A program made the translations under genes and the position numbers. Positions 9,791 to 20,730 of a DNA stretch of 64,000 nt are shown here, piece after piece. Under the pieces are notes generated by a model. It saw nothing but the letters and a program-made list of their open reading frames with translations. It had not been told where the DNA came from and did not search any database. The stretch lies in assembly GCF_027912835.1 (NCBI RefSeq), contig NZ_CP115768.1:2968501-3032500 (forward strand), read 5' to 3'. The first letter of the stretch is position 1, and every line of letters begins with the position of its first letter. This DNA is from Paracoccus sediminicola (GTDB lineage: Bacteria > Pseudomonadota > Alphaproteobacteria > Rhodobacterales > Rhodobacteraceae).

Positions 9791-10579
9791 ATGACAAAAC
9801 CGGAATTTCGCAGATTTTCCATCACCCTGCGCGCGTTGGAGGTGATCGCGATCCGCGACCTCTCACCCCGGATGCGGCGTATATCGCTCGCCGGGTCGCA
9901 GTTGGGGTGTTTCACCCGCGACGGAATCGACTTTCCGGCATTTGAAAGCCCCGGTCCCGACGATCACGTCAAGTTGTTCCTGCCCGACCCTGCGAGCGGG
10001 ATACTCAGCCTGCCGGTTCAGGGGGACGGGCGGCTGCATTGGCCGGAGAACCCGCCGGTCATCTCACGAGAATACACGCCGCGCGGATTCGATCCGGCTG
10101 CGGGGCGGCTGGATCTGGATTTCGTACTGCACGGGCATGGCGTCGCCGGTGCATGGGCGGCACGGGCGCGGATCGGCGATCGGCTGCATCTCGGCGGGCC
10201 GCGGGCTTCCATGGTGGTGCCCAAGGCCGATCGCTATCTGCTTCTCGGCGATGAAACCGCGATTCCGGCCATCGCGAACTGGCTTGAGATGCTTCCCGCA
10301 GACGCGGACGCAACCGCGCATATCCTGATCGCACACGAATCGGCCCGGATCCCGCTCGCCTCCGAAGCGGCGGTGGCGGTGAATTGGCATCTGGCGGAAG
10401 CGGCGCATACGGACGCGCTCGCCACGCTGGCCGCGGCCGAGCCGATCAGCCCGTCCAGCTTTGTCTGGGCCGGAGCAGAGCGCGGGACCATCGCGCGTCT
10501 TCGCGAAACGCTCGAACGCAGCGGGGTCGCGGAGCACCAGATGAGATTGTCGAATTACTGGACAGCGGCGCAGATCTGA
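9791..10579 (+). CDS. Siderophore-interacting protein (ferric-siderophore reductase, ViuB/SIP family)
   Basis: The 262-residue protein belongs to the FAD-dependent SIP family that reduces and frees iron from siderophores in the cytosol. Motifs: SREYTPR (FAD-binding RxYTxR, about residues 96-102), HGHGVAGAWA (about 114-123), LLGDETAIPAI (about 153-163), FVWAGAERGTIARLR and the terminal LSNYWTAAQ. It is transcribed divergently from the siderophore importer, with 232 bases between the two starts, so one regulatory region can serve both. GCGGAGC precedes the ATG. Confidence 0.94.
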   Translation: MTKPEFRRFSITLRALEVIAIRDLSPRMRRISLAGSQLGCFTRDGIDFPAFESPGPDDHVKLFLPDPASGILSLPVQGDGRLHWPENPPVISREYTPRGFDPAAGRLDLDFVLHGHGVAGAWAARARIGDRLHLGGPRASMVVPKADRYLLLGDETAIPAIANWLEMLPADADATAHILIAHESARIPLASEAAVAVNWHLAEAAHTDALATLAAAEPISPSSFVWAGAERGTIARLRETLERSGVAEHQMRLSNYWTAAQI

Positions 10580-10585
10580 TACCGG

Positions 10586-11485
10586 TCAGCCGCGCGGGCC
10601 GGCCCGACCGGTATCAGACACGATCTGGGCGATCTGAGCGAATCGGTTGGCGAGCGGATTAGACCTGCGCCAGACCATGCCGATGGTGCGGCTCGGGCGG
10701 GGACGGGACAGCCGGGCGACCGAGACAACTGCGTTGCGGGTCTCTAGCTCGACCGCCATTTCCGGAATCAGTGTCACGCCGATTCCCGCGCCGACCATCT
10801 GCACCAATGTGGAAAGCGAGCTTCCTTCCATCAATCCGCGCGGCGCTTGCGGGAGGTTGCAGAAGGACAGCGCCTGATCGCGGAAACAATGGCCTTCTTC
10901 CAGCAGCAGAAGTCGCATTTCCTTCAGATGATCGGCGCTAGGCACCATTGCGCCTTCCTCGGAGGCGGGGCGGACCAGCACGAACTCCTCTTCGAAAAGC
11001 GGCTCCTCGTGCAGCGCGGGTTCGGAGACGGGCAAGGCGACGATCGCAATATCGAGCCGCGACTCCAGCAGATCCTCGATCAGCCGCTGCGTGACCGTTT
11101 CGCGGGGCTGGGGATCGAGCGCGGGGAACTGGCGGCCCAACGCCTGAATCAGCCGGGGCAGCAGATAGGGCGCGACGGTCGGAATGACCCCGATGCGCAG
11201 CGGCCCGGAAAATTGGTCGCCATCGGCACGCGCCAGATCGCCAAGCTCATAGACCGCGCGCAGAATGTCGCGGGCACGTGCGGCGAATTGCTGGCCGAGC
11301 GTGGTCAGACGCACCCGCCGCGCACTGCGTTCGACAAGCGGTGCGCCAAGCTGCGATTCCAGTTCCTTGATCTGCATGGAGAGCGCCGGCTGGGTAATCG
11401 CGCAATCCTCGGCGGCCCTGCCGAACTGGCCGGTCCGGGCGAGCGCCTCGAAATAGCGCAGCTGTTTGAGGGTAAGTGATTTCAT
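10586..11485 (-). CDS. oxyR: Hydrogen peroxide-sensing regulator OxyR
   Basis: This 299-residue LysR-type regulator has the N-terminal HTH (LKQLRYFEALARTGQFGRAAE, then ITQPALSMQIKELE). It carries the two redox cysteines expected of OxyR, C200 and C209, in EEGHCFRDQALSFC, which matches E. coli C199/C208. It is divergent from katG with 141 bases between the starts, the usual arrangement for peroxide control of a catalase-peroxidase. The cysteine pair sets it apart from an ordinary LysR protein. Its 3' end faces the siderophore-reductase gene with a six-base gap. Confidence 0.93.
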   Translation of the reverse strand: MKSLTLKQLRYFEALARTGQFGRAAEDCAITQPALSMQIKELESQLGAPLVERSARRVRLTTLGQQFAARARDILRAVYELGDLARADGDQFSGPLRIGVIPTVAPYLLPRLIQALGRQFPALDPQPRETVTQRLIEDLLESRLDIAIVALPVSEPALHEEPLFEEEFVLVRPASEEGAMVPSADHLKEMRLLLLEEGHCFRDQALSFCNLPQAPRGLMEGSSLSTLVQMVGAGIGVTLIPEMAVELETRNAVVSVARLSRPRPSRTIGMVWRRSNPLANRFAQIAQIVSDTGRAGPRG

Positions 11486-13807
<2,322 letters not shown>

Positions 13808-13816
13808 GCGCCCGAT

Positions 13817-14560
13817 CTATGACAGAACGCGGAGGGGCTGGAACACCGGCCCCTCTTTTTCCTGGGCGAAGAAGCCCTCGATGCCGAAGACGCGGGACAG
13901 GTTGTCGGGCGTCAGCACCCTATCGGGCGGGCCATCCGCCACGATCCGGCCCTGATCCATCAGCACCAGCCGGGTGCAGTGCCGCGCCGCCAGCCCCAGA
14001 TCATGCAGCGAGACGATCACCGCGCGGCCCTCATCGGCGAGGGCGCGGAACAGCGTCATGGTCGAGATCTGATAGGCCGGGTCCAGCCCGGCAATCGGCT
14101 CATCCGCCATCAGGATCGGGGTGTCTTGCGCGAGGGCGCGGGCGATCAGGGCGCGGGCCTGCTCGCCCCCCGAGAGCTCGGTGATCGGGCGATGGCGCAG
14201 CGCGGCCAGACCCATGCGGTCGATGGCCGTGGCGATGGCCGCCGGATCGGCATCGGGGCGGCGATGTGGGATGCGGCCCAGCCGGATCAGCGCTTCGACC
14301 GAAACCGGCCACGCGGCCTCCCGCGCCTGCGGCAGCCATGCGGCGGCAAGGGCGCGGCGGGCAGGCGGCAGCGCGGCGAGGGTCGAGCTTCCCTCGGCCG
14401 GGATCAGGCCGAGCGCCGCGCGCAGAAGCGTCGTCTTGCCCGCCCCGTTCGGCCCGATCAGCCCGACGCATTCACCGGGGCCGATGCTCACTGAGGCGGC
14501 ATCCAGCGTGGTCCGCGGGCCGCGCCGCACGGTCAGCCCGTCGATCCGAAGCCGCGTCAT
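13817..14560 (-). CDS. btuD: Cobalamin ABC importer, ATP-binding subunit
   Basis: The 247-residue ATPase begins at the ATG that overlaps the permease stop (ATGA); the open frame runs 142 codons further upstream, but that part lies inside btuC and is not coding. Walker A GPNGAGKTT, signature LSGGEQAR, Walker B ILMADEPIAGLD and the switch His in VSLHDLGLAARH are all present. It is the last gene of btuB-F-C-D, all expressed behind the cobalamin riboswitch, which supports a vitamin B12 or cobinamide substrate over iron or haem. Confidence 0.92.
   Translation of the reverse strand: MTRLRIDGLTVRRGPRTTLDAASVSIGPGECVGLIGPNGAGKTTLLRAALGLIPAEGSSTLAALPPARRALAAAWLPQAREAAWPVSVEALIRLGRIPHRRPDADPAAIATAIDRMGLAALRHRPITELSGGEQARALIARALAQDTPILMADEPIAGLDPAYQISTMTLFRALADEGRAVIVSLHDLGLAARHCTRLVLMDQGRIVADGPPDRVLTPDNLSRVFGIEGFFAQEKEGPVFQPLRVLS
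13832..13860 (+). terminator. Intrinsic terminator of katG, inside btuD
   Basis: GAGGGGCTGG-AACA-CCGGCCCCTC forms a 10-bp stem with one G-U pair, followed by TTTTT. It lies 25 bases after the katG stop, within the last 15 codons of the opposite-strand btuD gene, so btuD's terminal codons also encode the katG terminator. Confidence 0.85.
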
Positions 14561-15531
14561 AACCCCCGCCTCTGCCGCCAGATCAGATGCAGAAAGACCG
14601 GCGCGCCGATCAGCGCCATGACCACCCCCAGCTTCAGGTCGCGGCCGGGCATCACCACCCGTACGGCGATGTCGGCGGCCAGCACCATCGCCGCGCCGCC
14701 AAGCGCGGATGCGGACAGAAGCCGCCCCGGCTGCGCCCCGACCGCGCCGCGCAGCAGATGCGGCACCACCAGCCCGACAAAGCCCACCGCGCCAGCAACA
14801 GCCGTCGCTGCGCCCACCATCGCCGCCACGCCGAAGATAAGCCGCAGCCGCAGCGCGCGCAGATCGACGCCCATCGAGGCGGCGGCGTCTTCTCCCAGTG
14901 TCAGCGCGTCCAGTCCACGCCCGATCCGCCACAGGCTTGCCGCGCCGAGCGCCATGACCGGCGCGGCAATCGCGACATGCAGCCATGATCGGTCGGCCAG
15001 CGAGCCCATCATCCAGAACACGATCTCACCCGCGGCGAAGGGGTTGGGCGAGAGGTTCAGAACCAGCGATGTCAGCGCGCCGGCGAAGGCCGACACCGCC
15101 ACCCCCGCGAGGATCAGCGCCAGCGAGCCGCCGCCCGGTCCGGCCAGCACGACGATGAGCCCGACCGCCAGCAGCGCCGCGCTCAGCGCCGCCATCGGCA
15201 GCGCAAGCGCAAAGACCGTCGCGAGCCCCGTCTGCAAGGCGATCACCGCCCCAAGCGCCGCCGAGGCCGAAACGCCGATCAGCCCTGGCTCGGCCAGCGG
15301 GTTGCGCAGATAGCCCTGCATCGCCGCGCCCGACAGGCCCAGGCTCGCCCCGATCATCGCCGCCAGCACGGCACGGGGCAGGCGGATTTCGCGCATGACC
15401 AGCCCCGCCGCGCCCTCGCCCGAGATCAGTGCGCGCAGGCTCTCACCCGGAGCGAGCGCCGCCGGGCCGATCAGCAGCGCGCCCAGAAACAGCGCCGCGC
15501 AGAGCAGCGAGAGCGGGGCGAGCAGCCTCAT
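14557..15531 (-). CDS. btuC: Cobalamin ABC importer, permease
   Basis: The 324-residue permease of the BtuC/FecCD family has about nine to ten membrane segments. LPRAVLAAMIGASLGLSGAAMQGYLRNPLAEPGLIG is the conserved N-terminal stretch (about residues 51-86), and GFVGLVVPHLLR (about 241-252) is the ATPase-coupling motif. It overlaps btuF and btuD by four bases on each side. Only one permease gene is present, as in classical BtuC, so it should work as a homodimer. Confidence 0.92.
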   Translation of the reverse strand: MRLLAPLSLLCAALFLGALLIGPAALAPGESLRALISGEGAAGLVMREIRLPRAVLAAMIGASLGLSGAAMQGYLRNPLAEPGLIGVSASAALGAVIALQTGLATVFALALPMAALSAALLAVGLIVVLAGPGGGSLALILAGVAVSAFAGALTSLVLNLSPNPFAAGEIVFWMMGSLADRSWLHVAIAAPVMALGAASLWRIGRGLDALTLGEDAAASMGVDLRALRLRLIFGVAAMVGAATAVAGAVGFVGLVVPHLLRGAVGAQPGRLLSASALGGAAMVLAADIAVRVVMPGRDLKLGVVMALIGAPVFLHLIWRQRRGL

Positions 15532-16307
15532 TCCGCCAGCCTCGCCGCGACGCTCGCGACCGCGGGCAGGCCGCAGATCCAGTCGCGATCCTCGATGGTC
15601 ACGCGCTCAGCGCTCAGCGCGGCAAGGGCAGGGTGGTCCAGCAAGGATTCCGCACGCGAGGGCGTGTCGTAGCGGCTGCCGGTCACGATCAGCTCGGGCG
15701 CGGCCATAACCAGCTGTTCCAGAGGCAGCGCGCCCCCCGGATGGCCCAGCTTTTCAGCCAGCAGCACCAGCCCGGCGCGGCGCATCACATCGGCGGACAG
15801 CCCGGCATCGCCATTCGCCAGACCGTTCGCGGCATAGGTCGTGGCCAGCCTGCCGGTGCCCGCCGGGATAGCGGCCAGATCTGCGTCGAAGCTCGCCAGC
15901 AGCGCCGCCGCCCGCGCAGGCTGATCCAGCAGACGGCCCATCAGCGTGATATTGTCCCGGATCCCGGCGATGGACGACGCAGGTGGCACCGTTTCCACGC
16001 GCACCCCCAGCCTTTCCAGCATCTGAACCGTGGGCCGCGCGGCATAGGGTCCCGCCAGCACCAGATCGGGACGCGAGAGATAAATCTCCTCCGCCCCGCC
16101 ATTGTTCAGCCCGATTGCGCGCGCCTGATCCGGCATCAGCGACACCGTCGCGTCCCCCGCCAGCCACGACACCGAGACAAGCTGTCCCGATGCCGCGATC
16201 AGCATGGCCAGCTGATCGGTGCAGAGATTGACCGACACGACGCGCTGCGGCGCGGCCCAGCCGGGAGCGGCGAGGCACAGCAGCAGCGCGGCGAGCCGGA
16301 TTACCAT
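15528..16307 (-). CDS. btuF: Cobalamin-binding periplasmic protein
   Basis: At 259 residues it is a typical BtuF-size binding protein with a Sec signal (LAALLLCLAAPGWA, cleavage after WAA). VVSVNLCTDQLAMLIA and PDLVLAGPYAARPTVQMLERLG are family-like, and DRDWICGLPAVASVA near the end matches the cobalamin-binding subgroup. It would pass cobalamin from the outer-membrane receptor to BtuCD. Its start overlaps the btuB stop by seven bases, so receptor and importer are one transcript. Confidence 0.88.
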   Translation of the reverse strand: MVIRLAALLLCLAAPGWAAPQRVVSVNLCTDQLAMLIAASGQLVSVSWLAGDATVSLMPDQARAIGLNNGGAEEIYLSRPDLVLAGPYAARPTVQMLERLGVRVETVPPASSIAGIRDNITLMGRLLDQPARAAALLASFDADLAAIPAGTGRLATTYAANGLANGDAGLSADVMRRAGLVLLAEKLGHPGGALPLEQLVMAAPELIVTGSRYDTPSRAESLLDHPALAALSAERVTIEDRDWICGLPAVASVAARLAE

Positions 16308-18193
16308 CTGGCGCTCAACCCCAGATAGGCCTCGCGGCCCGGTGCGCTATAGCCCCAGACTTCGCTGTATTCCTCGTCAAGCAGGTTGGTCACGCGGCCG
16401 GTCAGCCGCACCCGGTCTGTCAGGTCATATCCGGCGGCGACATTCACCACGGTATAATCCGGCAGATCCTTGGTGACATAGCTGCCGAAGAACTGGCTGT
16501 CGGCGTTGGCCGCCACATGGGTCACATCGCCAGAGATGCTGCCTCGGCCCTGCGCGAACAGATATTCTGCATTCAGGCCGAGCGTATGGCGCGGACGGCG
16601 GATTTCCCGGCTTCCGCCGGGATCGCTCGCGTCGAGATAGGTATAGCTGCCGCCAAGCCGGAACGCGTCGTTCACCTGCATCTTGGCTGCGATCTCGACC
16701 CCGCGGCGCTGGCTCGTGCCGCTCTGGTTCTCGTAATTCGTGCCATTGGACAAGGTGCCGCATGTGTATGGGTCGGCGGTCGGCACGCAGACATAGGTGA
16801 TCTCGCTTTCCAGATCCTCATGGAAATAGGTGAGATCTACCGTGCCGCGCCCATCGAGGATCGTGGCCTCGACGCCGAGATCGAACCCCCGGTTTTCCTC
16901 GGGTTGCAGGTTCGGGTTGCCGACCGAGCCATATTCGCCGAACAGCTCGCCATAGCGGGGATTGACGACGCCCGTTCCGGCCGAGGCATGCAGCCGAAGC
17001 GGCGCGTTGGGAAGCTGCCAGGACAGGCCGAGCGACCAGGTCGTCGCGTCGTCGAATACGTCATTCGCGTCATGGCGCAGACCCAGCTGCACATCCAGAC
17101 CGTTATCATAGGCACCGCGATATTCGGCGATGATCGAGTTGCTGCTGCGGTTTTCATTCGAGGCGAGGCTGTTTTCGTCCTCGCGCCGCTCAAGCCCGAA
17201 GGCGAGGGTCTGGCTGGCCGTGTCATGCGCGCCATCGATCCCGTAGATCGCGCGATAGCGCAGAAACTCGGTGCGGGCCTTGTCCGCTGTGCCGCCGTTC
17301 TGGCGCAGCGCGAAGCGGGTCTGATCGTAGGACAGACGATGCAGCATCCTGCCTTCGGCGGTCTCGGCCTCGGCCCAGATCCTGCCTGCCGTCTCGTGGC
17401 GCTCGGCGAAATCATTGCTGTCAATGATGTAGTCATCGGCAGTCGTCGCGGTCCACGAGGAAGCGTCATAGTCGTATTCCTCATCGGCGCGGCGCAGCAT
17501 GATCCCGGCGCGGATGGTGTCGGTCAGTTGCCGATCGAAGGAAAACTGTAGCTGGTTGCGCCGGATACCGTCCTTATCGCCTTGATCGCCGGAATGGTCA
17601 TAGCCCTCGTCGTCCCGTTTCATCGCGGTGAAGCTGAGCCCGCCGCGGTCGTCGCGTCGGCTGGCGTGAAGCGATGCTGCCCAGCCATTGCCGATCTCGA
17701 CAGTGCCGCCGGCGCTGACGCCCTGTTCAGCCTCTCGGGTAACGATATTCACCACACCCGCCGAGGCATCCGCCCCGAAAAACACCGATTGCGGACCGCG
17801 CAGCACCTCGATCCGCTCGATATTCGCAGTATCGAGGCCAGAGAGGAAATATTCCTCATCCCCGGCCGAGGCCCGCACGCCGTCGATCAGGATCAGCGTG
17901 TGGTTGGCCTCGGCGCCGCGAATGCGAAGCTGGGTGTTGCTGGCCCCGCTGGAACTGACCGCCAGCCCCGGCAGGCCGCGCAGCGCGTCCTGCACGCTGC
18001 GGACGCCGCGCGCCTCGATCTCATCACGGGTGACGACGCTGTGGGCGCGGCCATAGGCCTGCGCTTCGAGCGGGCTCAGCCCAGCATCGAGATAGATCAT
18101 GTCCAGCATGATCGGGGTCTCTTGCGACGCGGCGAGGCCGGGAAGCAGTGCAAAGCTGAGAAATGTGGTTGTCGATAGCAGAGAGTGGCGCAT
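16301..18193 (-). CDS. btuB: TonB-dependent cobalamin receptor
   Basis: This protein of about 630 residues has a signal peptide (ending GLAASQ) and an N-terminal plug with the BtuB-like pattern HSVVTRDEIEARGVRSVQDALRGLPG. Further plug motifs are TQLRIRGAEANHTLILIDGVRASAG and GPQSVFFGADASAGVVNIVT. A 22-strand-type barrel follows, ending in an aromatic residue (LGLSARW). Two ATG codons, at 18199 and 18193, are possible; AAGGAG lies seven bases before the second and one base before the first, so 18193 is preferred. The cobalamin riboswitch in the leader identifies the ligand better than the receptor sequence does. Confidence 0.93.
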   Translation of the reverse strand: MRHSLLSTTTFLSFALLPGLAASQETPIMLDMIYLDAGLSPLEAQAYGRAHSVVTRDEIEARGVRSVQDALRGLPGLAVSSSGASNTQLRIRGAEANHTLILIDGVRASAGDEEYFLSGLDTANIERIEVLRGPQSVFFGADASAGVVNIVTREAEQGVSAGGTVEIGNGWAASLHASRRDDRGGLSFTAMKRDDEGYDHSGDQGDKDGIRRNQLQFSFDRQLTDTIRAGIMLRRADEEYDYDASSWTATTADDYIIDSNDFAERHETAGRIWAEAETAEGRMLHRLSYDQTRFALRQNGGTADKARTEFLRYRAIYGIDGAHDTASQTLAFGLERREDENSLASNENRSSNSIIAEYRGAYDNGLDVQLGLRHDANDVFDDATTWSLGLSWQLPNAPLRLHASAGTGVVNPRYGELFGEYGSVGNPNLQPEENRGFDLGVEATILDGRGTVDLTYFHEDLESEITYVCVPTADPYTCGTLSNGTNYENQSGTSQRRGVEIAAKMQVNDAFRLGGSYTYLDASDPGGSREIRRPRHTLGLNAEYLFAQGRGSISGDVTHVAANADSQFFGSYVTKDLPDYTVVNVAAGYDLTDRVRLTGRVTNLLDEEYSEVWGYSAPGREAYLGLSARW

Positions 18194-18326
18194 CGGCATG
18201 CTCCTTGATCGGGCCTCGGCCCGTAGTCTGAGTTGCGTCTGCGGGATGCGGCCCGCAGGGTGAGAGTGTCACCGCTGCGGATCAAGCCGCTTCCAAGGCG
18301 CACCCCGCACCACGGAAAGGGTGATC

Positions 18327-18495
18327 GCCCGGGCAGGTCTCCTGGCTGGCGGGTCGTCGCTTCGCCGGCCTTCCCGGGCGGACCCAGTGGCGTGATCGGC
18401 GTCGCTCTCCGCTTACAGTTGCGGGGGCAGCCACGGTTGCGGCGCGATGCCGTGCGTGTTCCCTTTTCACCGGAGCGTACGGCACCGGAACCTGA
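18327..18495 (-). ncRNA. Cobalamin (adenosylcobalamin) riboswitch
   Basis: Read on the minus strand from about 18495, the conserved blocks come in the correct order: GGTTCCGGTG, AAAAGGGAA, GGCTGCCCCCGCAACTGTAAGCGG (18403-18435 region), the B12 box GCCACTG, GGGAAGGCC, and the closing AGCCAGGAGACCTGCC. The element ends about 130 bases upstream of btuB. It should reduce expression of btuBFCD when cobalamin is plentiful. Edges are estimates. Confidence 0.96.
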
Positions 18496-18571
18496 GCAGG
18501 CTCTCAATGACCGCAGAGCCTGCGCCGGTCAAGTGTTTCATCATTCTGCGAAAATCTCCGGTTCCGCGTGT

Positions 18572-18590
18572 TGCGGCATATTATGCCGCA
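18572..18590. promoter_or_regulatory. Perfect 9-bp inverted repeat upstream of the exported-protein gene
   Basis: TGCGGCATA-T-TATGCCGCA is a perfect dyad in the divergent region between the riboswitch and the gene at 18665, about 75 bases before its ATG. An outer CTCCG (18556-18560) and CGGAG (18593-18597) could extend it. It resembles a repressor operator; no T tract follows, so a terminator is less likely. The rest of 18496-18664 holds no gene. Confidence 0.45.
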
Positions 18591-18664
18591 GGCGGAGCCT
18601 GTGGGCTTGCGCGAATCGTCTTGCCGGTTTCTGTTGTCAACGACTGTAACGAGGGAGTTTTTTC

Positions 18665-20344
18665 ATGCGCTTAGTCTCTGGCGATTTCATCGCTCAAAAG
18701 TCGCCATTCGCGGCAACTGAACATGGTGGGCGTGGCTTTTTCACCCGTTCGGGCTGGAAATCCGCTTTGCCTGCCAGCCTCGTTACCGCGTCATTGCTGA
18801 CCGGCGCAGCCCCAGCCGCCGCACAACAGGCAGACGATCAGGGTTTTTCGACCGTTACCGTTGTCGGCGCGCTTTTGCGGGCCGGGGTCTCCTATGGCCG
18901 GATGATCGCCGACATCCGCTATGACGGGTTCGAAACCGACAGCAGGCGCGGGGCGGTGGTGCTGCGCAATCTTGGGATCAGGGGGCTTGGACCGTATGAG
19001 AATTGCGAGATCACGCTCGGGCGGCTGCAACTCTCGGGTCTGACATTCTGGGGCGCGGAGGAGATGCAGGGCCGGATCGACGCCACCGATCTGAGCATCG
19101 CAAATAATTGCTTTGGCCCGCGCGCAGCGATGATCGGCGTGGTGACCGGGACGGACCGGATTCCGCTCGATACGCTGGCCATTGATATGCAGCAGGTGGT
19201 GGGCAGCGGCGCGGTGAAACTGAATATAGAGGCGATCAGCCCCGGCATCGCACGGATCGACGGCAGTGCCGATTTCGACTATGCAGCTCTTGTCGTGCCC
19301 GGTGCTCTGGAGAGCGCGATCGAAGGGGATGACGAGTTCGGCGACATGCAAGATATGCCGCAGGGCAACGACGCCGACCCCGAGGTGGATCCTTGGGCGG
19401 ATCAGAGTGAAACGCCGGAAATCGGGCTGCGCGCGACCCTGAACGCGGCACATCTGTCGGTTGAGGATCTGGGTGTCTGGAACCGTCTACAGCCCATGCT
19501 GCCGCCCGATATCTCAAGCCCGGAGGGTGTGCAGGCCCTGATCACCGCCGAGCCCGGGACGGAATTGCATGCGGCGCAACAAGCTCTGGCAGAGACCCTC
19601 ACCAGATTTCTCGCCGAGCCGGGCCGCGTCACGGTCGAGTTCCGGCCCGAAACCCCGGTCAGCTTCGACACGACCGACTGGATCGAGCTTGAGGATGCGG
19701 TCGCTGTGCTGAAGCCGCGTTTCTCGAATGAACTGCCGAGCCCGGCTGTGCCGCTGCTCGCCGATGCGCAAGCCGAAGGCGACTCGCTGGAACTGGCGAT
19801 GGCCTTCGCCGAAGGACGTGGCATCCCGCGCAATCTCACGCGTGCGACCGAGATCCTGTCGGGGTTGAGCGACAACCCCGAGGCAGTCGCGGCATTGGCG
19901 CGGCTCAGCGCCGAAACCGATCCGGAGACCGGCTATGCCCAAGCTCTCGACGCCGCAGAGATGGGGGCTCCCGCGGCGACCGCGCTGCTTGACAGCATTG
20001 AGCGGCGCTTGACGACATCCGAGATACTGGAGGCTCAGCTTGCGGCCGACACCGAGCTGCCAGACGCGATGTTTGCCTCTCCGCTGAGCTTGAGAGATGC
20101 GGCAGCCGATTACGAAGAAGGCAAGCAGGTCCGCCGCAGCTATGCGCTGGCATGGCGGCTCGCAGCTTCGGCTGCGGCGGCAGGCGACGGGCTTTCGCGG
20201 GTGTTGATGGATCGGCTCGATGCGCGGTTCGGCGGCGACCCGGCCTGGATCGAGTCGCGGCAGGCGGCCTCGGATGCGGCGCTTGAGGATTGGACCGGGC
20301 GCGGCCTCGCCGAAAGCTTCTCGGGAAGTGTCGCTGCGCAGTAA
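18665..20344 (+). CDS. Exported protein of unknown function with weak Sel1-like repeats
   Basis: I do not recognise this 559-residue protein. It has an unusually long polar N-terminal region (about 33 residues) before a hydrophobic segment and AAPAAAQQ, which looks like a signal-peptide end near residue 53, so it is probably periplasmic or outer-membrane associated. Residues 60-330 are predicted mostly beta, with an acidic stretch around 225-250 rich in Asp, Glu and Met. Residues about 370-400 (AMAFAEGRGIPRN) and 490-520 (YALAWRLAASAAAAGDG) resemble tetratricopeptide/Sel1 repeats. GAGGGAG precedes the ATG. It stands alone between btuB and the lactate permease. Confidence 0.75.
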   Translation: MRLVSGDFIAQKSPFAATEHGGRGFFTRSGWKSALPASLVTASLLTGAAPAAAQQADDQGFSTVTVVGALLRAGVSYGRMIADIRYDGFETDSRRGAVVLRNLGIRGLGPYENCEITLGRLQLSGLTFWGAEEMQGRIDATDLSIANNCFGPRAAMIGVVTGTDRIPLDTLAIDMQQVVGSGAVKLNIEAISPGIARIDGSADFDYAALVVPGALESAIEGDDEFGDMQDMPQGNDADPEVDPWADQSETPEIGLRATLNAAHLSVEDLGVWNRLQPMLPPDISSPEGVQALITAEPGTELHAAQQALAETLTRFLAEPGRVTVEFRPETPVSFDTTDWIELEDAVAVLKPRFSNELPSPAVPLLADAQAEGDSLELAMAFAEGRGIPRNLTRATEILSGLSDNPEAVAALARLSAETDPETGYAQALDAAEMGAPAATALLDSIERRLTTSEILEAQLAADTELPDAMFASPLSLRDAAADYEEGKQVRRSYALAWRLAASAAAAGDGLSRVLMDRLDARFGGDPAWIESRQAASDAALEDWTGRGLAESFSGSVAAQ

Positions 20345-20730
20345 CTGCCAGCGCGCGAGGTCGGCGGGTCAGTCCCACCGACCGATGAGCCGTCCGACTA
20401 TCGTCATGTTGCAGATAACCGCCGAAACGCTGAGTGACAGCCACTGGTGATTTGCGAATCGCCGTCATAGTGTGGCGCCAAGCTGGCGCGCATCCGGGGG
20501 GAGCGACAGGGCGGCGTGCGACGGAATGACCTGCGATTCTTGGTCCGGGGTCGCTTGGCGGAAACGCAACCGCGCCGCTGGTTCCGTGCAGGACCTCCTC
20601 ACCCCGAACGGGCCTTTCGATCCGGCGACGGACCGGGGTCGGGTGGGCGAAGCTGACGTCAGGGCGGTTCTTCCGCCGTGCCGGAAATGACTGGTCCGGG
20701 GCCGTTCCGCCCCCTCTTGGAGGACGACAC
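20345..20730. other. Intergenic stretch without a convincing gene
   Basis: The 386 bases between the exported-protein gene and the lactate permease contain only short antisense-like open frames of biased composition. No terminator with a T tract, RNA motif or clear promoter was recognised. The last bases hold the GGAGGA ribosome-binding site of the permease gene. Confidence 0.5.

Noticed and set aside
9616..9915. Minus-strand 99-codon frame in the siderophore intergenic region
   Set aside because: Overlaps the start of the siderophore-reductase gene and the promoter region; no family resemblance.
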